Below, piece by piece: positions 33,813-36,248 of a stretch of 36,248 bases of DNA. Position 1 is the stretch's first letter, and each line of letters starts with the position of its first letter. The DNA is from Leisingera sp. ANG59 (GTDB lineage Bacteria > Pseudomonadota > Alphaproteobacteria > Rhodobacterales > Rhodobacteraceae). The stretch covers positions 76,385 through 112,632 of the forward strand of contig NZ_WLCM01000014.1 in the NCBI RefSeq assembly GCF_013317235.1, in the 5' to 3' direction. The notes beneath the pieces were generated by a model. It was not told the DNA's origin, made no database searches, and was given only the letters and a program-made list of their open reading frames with translations. Both the position numbers and the translations under genes were made by a program.

Positions 33813-34368
33813 AGAATTCGAATTCGAACTGGTCTTTGCGCTCCCCGACGGGGAGCACGATGCGTTCGCGCTCTCTGACGCGATCTTTGAGGCGGGTTTT
33901 GAAGATGCCCTCGTGGGCACCGGCAATGCTGGTCTTCTGGGTGTAGAACTGGAACTTGAAGGGGATGAGGCCGAAAGCGCGATCCTTGAAGCGGCGCGGG
34001 CGCTGATCAAGGCGCTGCCGCAGGGCACTGTCCTGCGCGAGGTCCGTCCCGACCTGGTGTCTCTCGCGGATGTCGCCGAGAAGCTCGAGGTGAAGCGACA
34101 GGCGCTCCAGCAGCGCAAGATGCCCCTCCCCGTTGCGGGTGGCCTCTACCGCATAGATGAAATGATCGAGGTTCTGATGGAGGCCTCAAACCCGGCAAAG
34201 GGGCAGCGCCGTCCGCGCTTCAACCTCGCTTCCGCCGCAAAGTGGTTTCGTGCGGGCCCCGCGGCCCGCAGGGTGAACGCCCAGTTGACGATGCGTGAGA
34301 TCGACCCTGCGACGATTGAGCGAGCCCCTCGACCAGAGCGCGACGACCCTGGTTTTCTTCACCCGTGA
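33805..34368 (+). CDS. HTH DNA-binding protein, candidate antitoxin partner
   Basis: A 187-residue protein. Residues 1-80 look like an alpha/beta domain (EFEFELVFALP, ALSDAIFEAGFEDALVG, LLGVELELEGDEAESAILEA), residues 84-106 are a helix-turn-helix (LVSLADVAEKLEVKRQALQQ) and the remainder is a basic linker and tail. HicB antitoxins likewise join a small alpha/beta domain to a DNA-binding domain, but they are shorter. The ATG at 33805 follows AAGG at eight bases; an ATG at 33799 is too close. It overlaps the HicA-like gene by eight bases. It probably neutralises the upstream protein and represses the pair. Confidence 0.78.
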   Translation: MAEEFEFELVFALPDGEHDAFALSDAIFEAGFEDALVGTGNAGLLGVELELEGDEAESAILEAARALIKALPQGTVLREVRPDLVSLADVAEKLEVKRQALQQRKMPLPVAGGLYRIDEMIEVLMEASNPAKGQRRPRFNLASAAKWFRAGPAARRVNAQLTMREIDPATIERAPRPERDDPGFLHP

Positions 34369-34438
34369 CAATGGTCGGCTCAAGGGCGCGGCCACAAGAC
34401 GCCAGCGCAGCATTCTTTCGTGTCACCCGCATGTCGGC

Positions 34439-36248
34439 TTAGCCAAGCCCGAATTTCTCGCCCGTCTCGCTGACCTTTGCTTCCGAACCGGACATCTCCG
34501 CCTCCAACCGCTCCAGATCACTCACGGCGTCCTGTACCCGGACGACGTCGTCTTCTGTCGCAGCCTCCACCTCCAGATCTGCCTGCCACCCGAAATCCAT
34601 CTCAAACTGCCGCTGATCGTCCGCGAGGACTGCGGCACGACCGCGCCGAGGCGCTTGAGCCGGACCGGGCTCAATGGGTGCATTTCCTCCGGTTTCCGTA
34701 AGTCCCATCCTGGCCTCGAAATCGCGCTCCGTCAGACCTGACCCTCGCGGCGCCGAAGGCATCGCCCGGACACTCAGGGGCAACTCCCCCATTGGCGGGA
34801 CCGGCCCCTTCGGAAACGGCAGATCCCCCTCCTGCGCCGCGTGGATGCCTTTGAAAAACGGATCCTCGTAGTAAACAACCCGCTTCGCTCGGACCGGCAT
34901 CTGCGCGTCCACGACCACCACGATCTCATCAAGCGGCAGACGTCGCGCCTCGTCCTCGGGCAGGAGCGCGACCTCCTCCGTCCGCTCGGACTGGCTGCGA
35001 CCCTCGAACGGGTTCTTGCCGACCGCGCGGGAACGTGTGACCACGGTCTTGGTCGTCTTGCCCACGGCCTTGCTCAACTCCTCGACGGTCTTTTCGTCCG
35101 AGGGCGTGAGGTAGAGCTTGATCCCGGCGTTGCCCTGCAAGGCCCGCCGCGTGTTCTCGCCGTAGATCTCGTCGATGGCGGGGATGGTCTGGGTGACCAC
35201 CGCGAGATGCCCGCGATAGGCGCGCAGCACTTCGATGCTCTCGGCCACGATCGGCATCTTTCCGAGGCGATTGAACTCGTCGAGCATGATCATGACCGGC
35301 CAGGGCTCGTCCGGACCCGGCTCCTTGTCCTGAAGCGCCGAAAGCAGGTCCGAGAAGAAGAGCCGGATCAGCGGTGCCAGCGGCTTCACCATAAGGGGCT
35401 GGACGACGAGATAGACGCTGAAAGGTTTCTTGCGGATCGTCCGGAAGTCAAAGTCTGAGGTCGCCGTCGCGTCGTCGATCGCCGGGTTCTGCCATTGATC
35501 GAGACCGGAGGTCATCAGGAGCGAGACATAGGAGGTCAGCGTGTCGTTGTTGGTGGACGCCAGCCGCGTGAAGATCAGCCGCGCCGCGGCGTTCTGGACC
35601 TCGTGGGCGCGCGCGAGATATTCCTTTTGCTTCTGCCCACCCGAGGCGGCGATGCGGTAGATCTCTCCTAGCGTCGGTCGACGACGCTGGAAGGCCAGGA
35701 GCCCGGCCGCGACGAAGAGATCGATCCCGCCTTTGAGGAGCCCCTGCACCCGGTCGTTGTCGTTCTGCAGGAAGAGCGTGGCCAGGAGCTGCAGCTCCAT
35801 CTGCTGGCGGGCCGGGTCTTTAAGCTCATAGATGCGCAAGAGTGGATTGTAGCGATGCGTGCGCCTGTCCTCCCAATCCGTGGGCGCGAAGCGGAACACC
35901 GCGTCACCCTGTGCCGCCCGGTGGCGCGCCGAGGCCTCGAAGCACTCTCCCTTCACGTCCAGCACGACGGCTGAACCCTGCCAGGTCAGCAGGTTCGGGA
36001 TGACGAAGCCGGTGGTCTTGCCGCGCCCGGTCGGGGCAACGATCAGCGCATGCGGGAAGGTCCGGGAGCAGAGGAACGGCGCCCGCGATCCGGGCTTGCC
36101 TAGCTTGCCGATGACAAAACCCGTGCCCGGCGCGCCGAAGAAGCCGTTCCGCTTCATCTCGCGGCGGGTCTGCCAGTGGGTGTAGCCGAACCGGGTGAGG
36201 GCCGAGCCCGACATCGCCAGGCTCATCATGAGGCCCGCCAGCAGATGG
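34439..36248 (-). CDS. virD4: VirD4/TraG-family T4SS coupling ATPase (5' end outside window)
   Basis: At least 596 residues from the first in-window methionine at 36229, and the frame stays open to the window edge with a hydrophobic stretch (HLLAGLMMSLAM), so the membrane-helix N-terminus lies beyond. It delivers substrates to the VirB channel. Walker A is APTGRGKTTG (about 65-74 from that methionine), and Walker B is VMIMLDEFNRLGKMPI. Also typical are AVVTQTIPAIDEIYGENTRR and DEKTVEELSKAVGKTTKTVV. The last 110 residues are an acidic, variable tail. It converges with the HTH gene, leaving 70 bases. Confidence 0.95.
   Translation of the reverse strand, partial: HLLAGLMMSLAMSGSALTRFGYTHWQTRREMKRNGFFGAPGTGFVIGKLGKPGSRAPFLCSRTFPHALIVAPTGRGKTTGFVIPNLLTWQGSAVVLDVKGECFEASARHRAAQGDAVFRFAPTDWEDRRTHRYNPLLRIYELKDPARQQMELQLLATLFLQNDNDRVQGLLKGGIDLFVAAGLLAFQRRRPTLGEIYRIAASGGQKQKEYLARAHEVQNAAARLIFTRLASTNNDTLTSYVSLLMTSGLDQWQNPAIDDATATSDFDFRTIRKKPFSVYLVVQPLMVKPLAPLIRLFFSDLLSALQDKEPGPDEPWPVMIMLDEFNRLGKMPIVAESIEVLRAYRGHLAVVTQTIPAIDEIYGENTRRALQGNAGIKLYLTPSDEKTVEELSKAVGKTTKTVVTRSRAVGKNPFEGRSQSERTEEVALLPEDEARRLPLDEIVVVVDAQMPVRAKRVVYYEDPFFKGIHAAQEGDLPFPKGPVPPMGELPLSVRAMPSAPRGSGLTERDFEARMGLTETGGNAPIEPGPAQAPRRGRAAVLADDQRQFEMDFGWQADLEVEAATEDDVVRVQDAVSDLERLEAEMSGSEAKVSETGEKFGLG

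Noticed and set aside
1-36248. CRISPR arrays, insertion sequences, tRNA or rRNA genes
   Set aside because: No regularly spaced repeats, no transposase-like frames and no cloverleaf or ribosomal RNA sequence were found on reading both strands.

Overview
The window reads as a GC-rich alphaproteobacterial replicon, most likely of the Rhodobacteraceae (Roseobacter group). This is inferred from gene content, the many ATGA-type stop/start overlaps and the style of the VirB locus; no rRNA, tRNA or replication gene is present to prove it. The left half (1-19242) is catabolic and the right half (about 19750-36248) is a conjugation-type type IV secretion (T4SS) locus. No integrase, transposase, relaxase, CRISPR array or RNA gene was seen.

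Region 1 (1-5642, minus strand): a branched-chain-amino-acid-type (HAAT) ABC importer (binding protein, two permeases, ATPase, first codons of a second ATPase cut by the window edge), preceded by a cupin protein and a zinc-type alcohol dehydrogenase with altered catalytic-zinc ligands. A GntR/FCD regulator (5887-6582, minus) follows. Region 2 (6833-13304, plus): FAH-family hydrolase, two-domain extradiol-type VOC protein, aldehyde dehydrogenase, alpha/beta hydrolase, Ldh-family dehydrogenase and a Bcr/CflA MFS transporter. The 12-mer TTTTTCGAAATT occurs upstream of the alcohol dehydrogenase, the FAH gene and the VOC gene, so regions 1 and 2 are probably one regulon for uptake and ring cleavage of an unknown aromatic or enol compound, controlled by the GntR protein.

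Region 3 (13314-19242): a LysR regulator divergent from gcdH (glutaryl-CoA dehydrogenase), a CaiB/BaiF CoA-transferase, 3-hydroxybutyryl-CoA dehydrogenase and etfBA. This is a glutarate to acetoacetyl-CoA module with its own electron acceptor; the crotonyl-CoA hydratase is not in the window. A strong hairpin follows etfA.

Region 4 (19473-33211): small accessory genes, then a tightly packed T4SS operon in the order lytic transglycosylase (VirB1-like), VirB2, VirB3, VirB4, small lipoprotein (VirB7 candidate), a transglycosylase embedded in a VirB5-like scaffold, VirB5, VirB8, VirB9, VirB10, VirB11, a DUF4177-like protein, a small secreted protein and VirB6. Region 5 (33543-36248): a two-gene unit that looks like a divergent, cysteine-containing HicA-type toxin with a large HTH antitoxin and a palindromic operator, convergent with the VirD4 coupling ATPase, whose 5' end runs off the window.

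The observations most worth pursuing are the HicA-like/HTH pair, the transglycosylase-VirB5 chimera, and the three-copy operator that ties the catabolic genes together.
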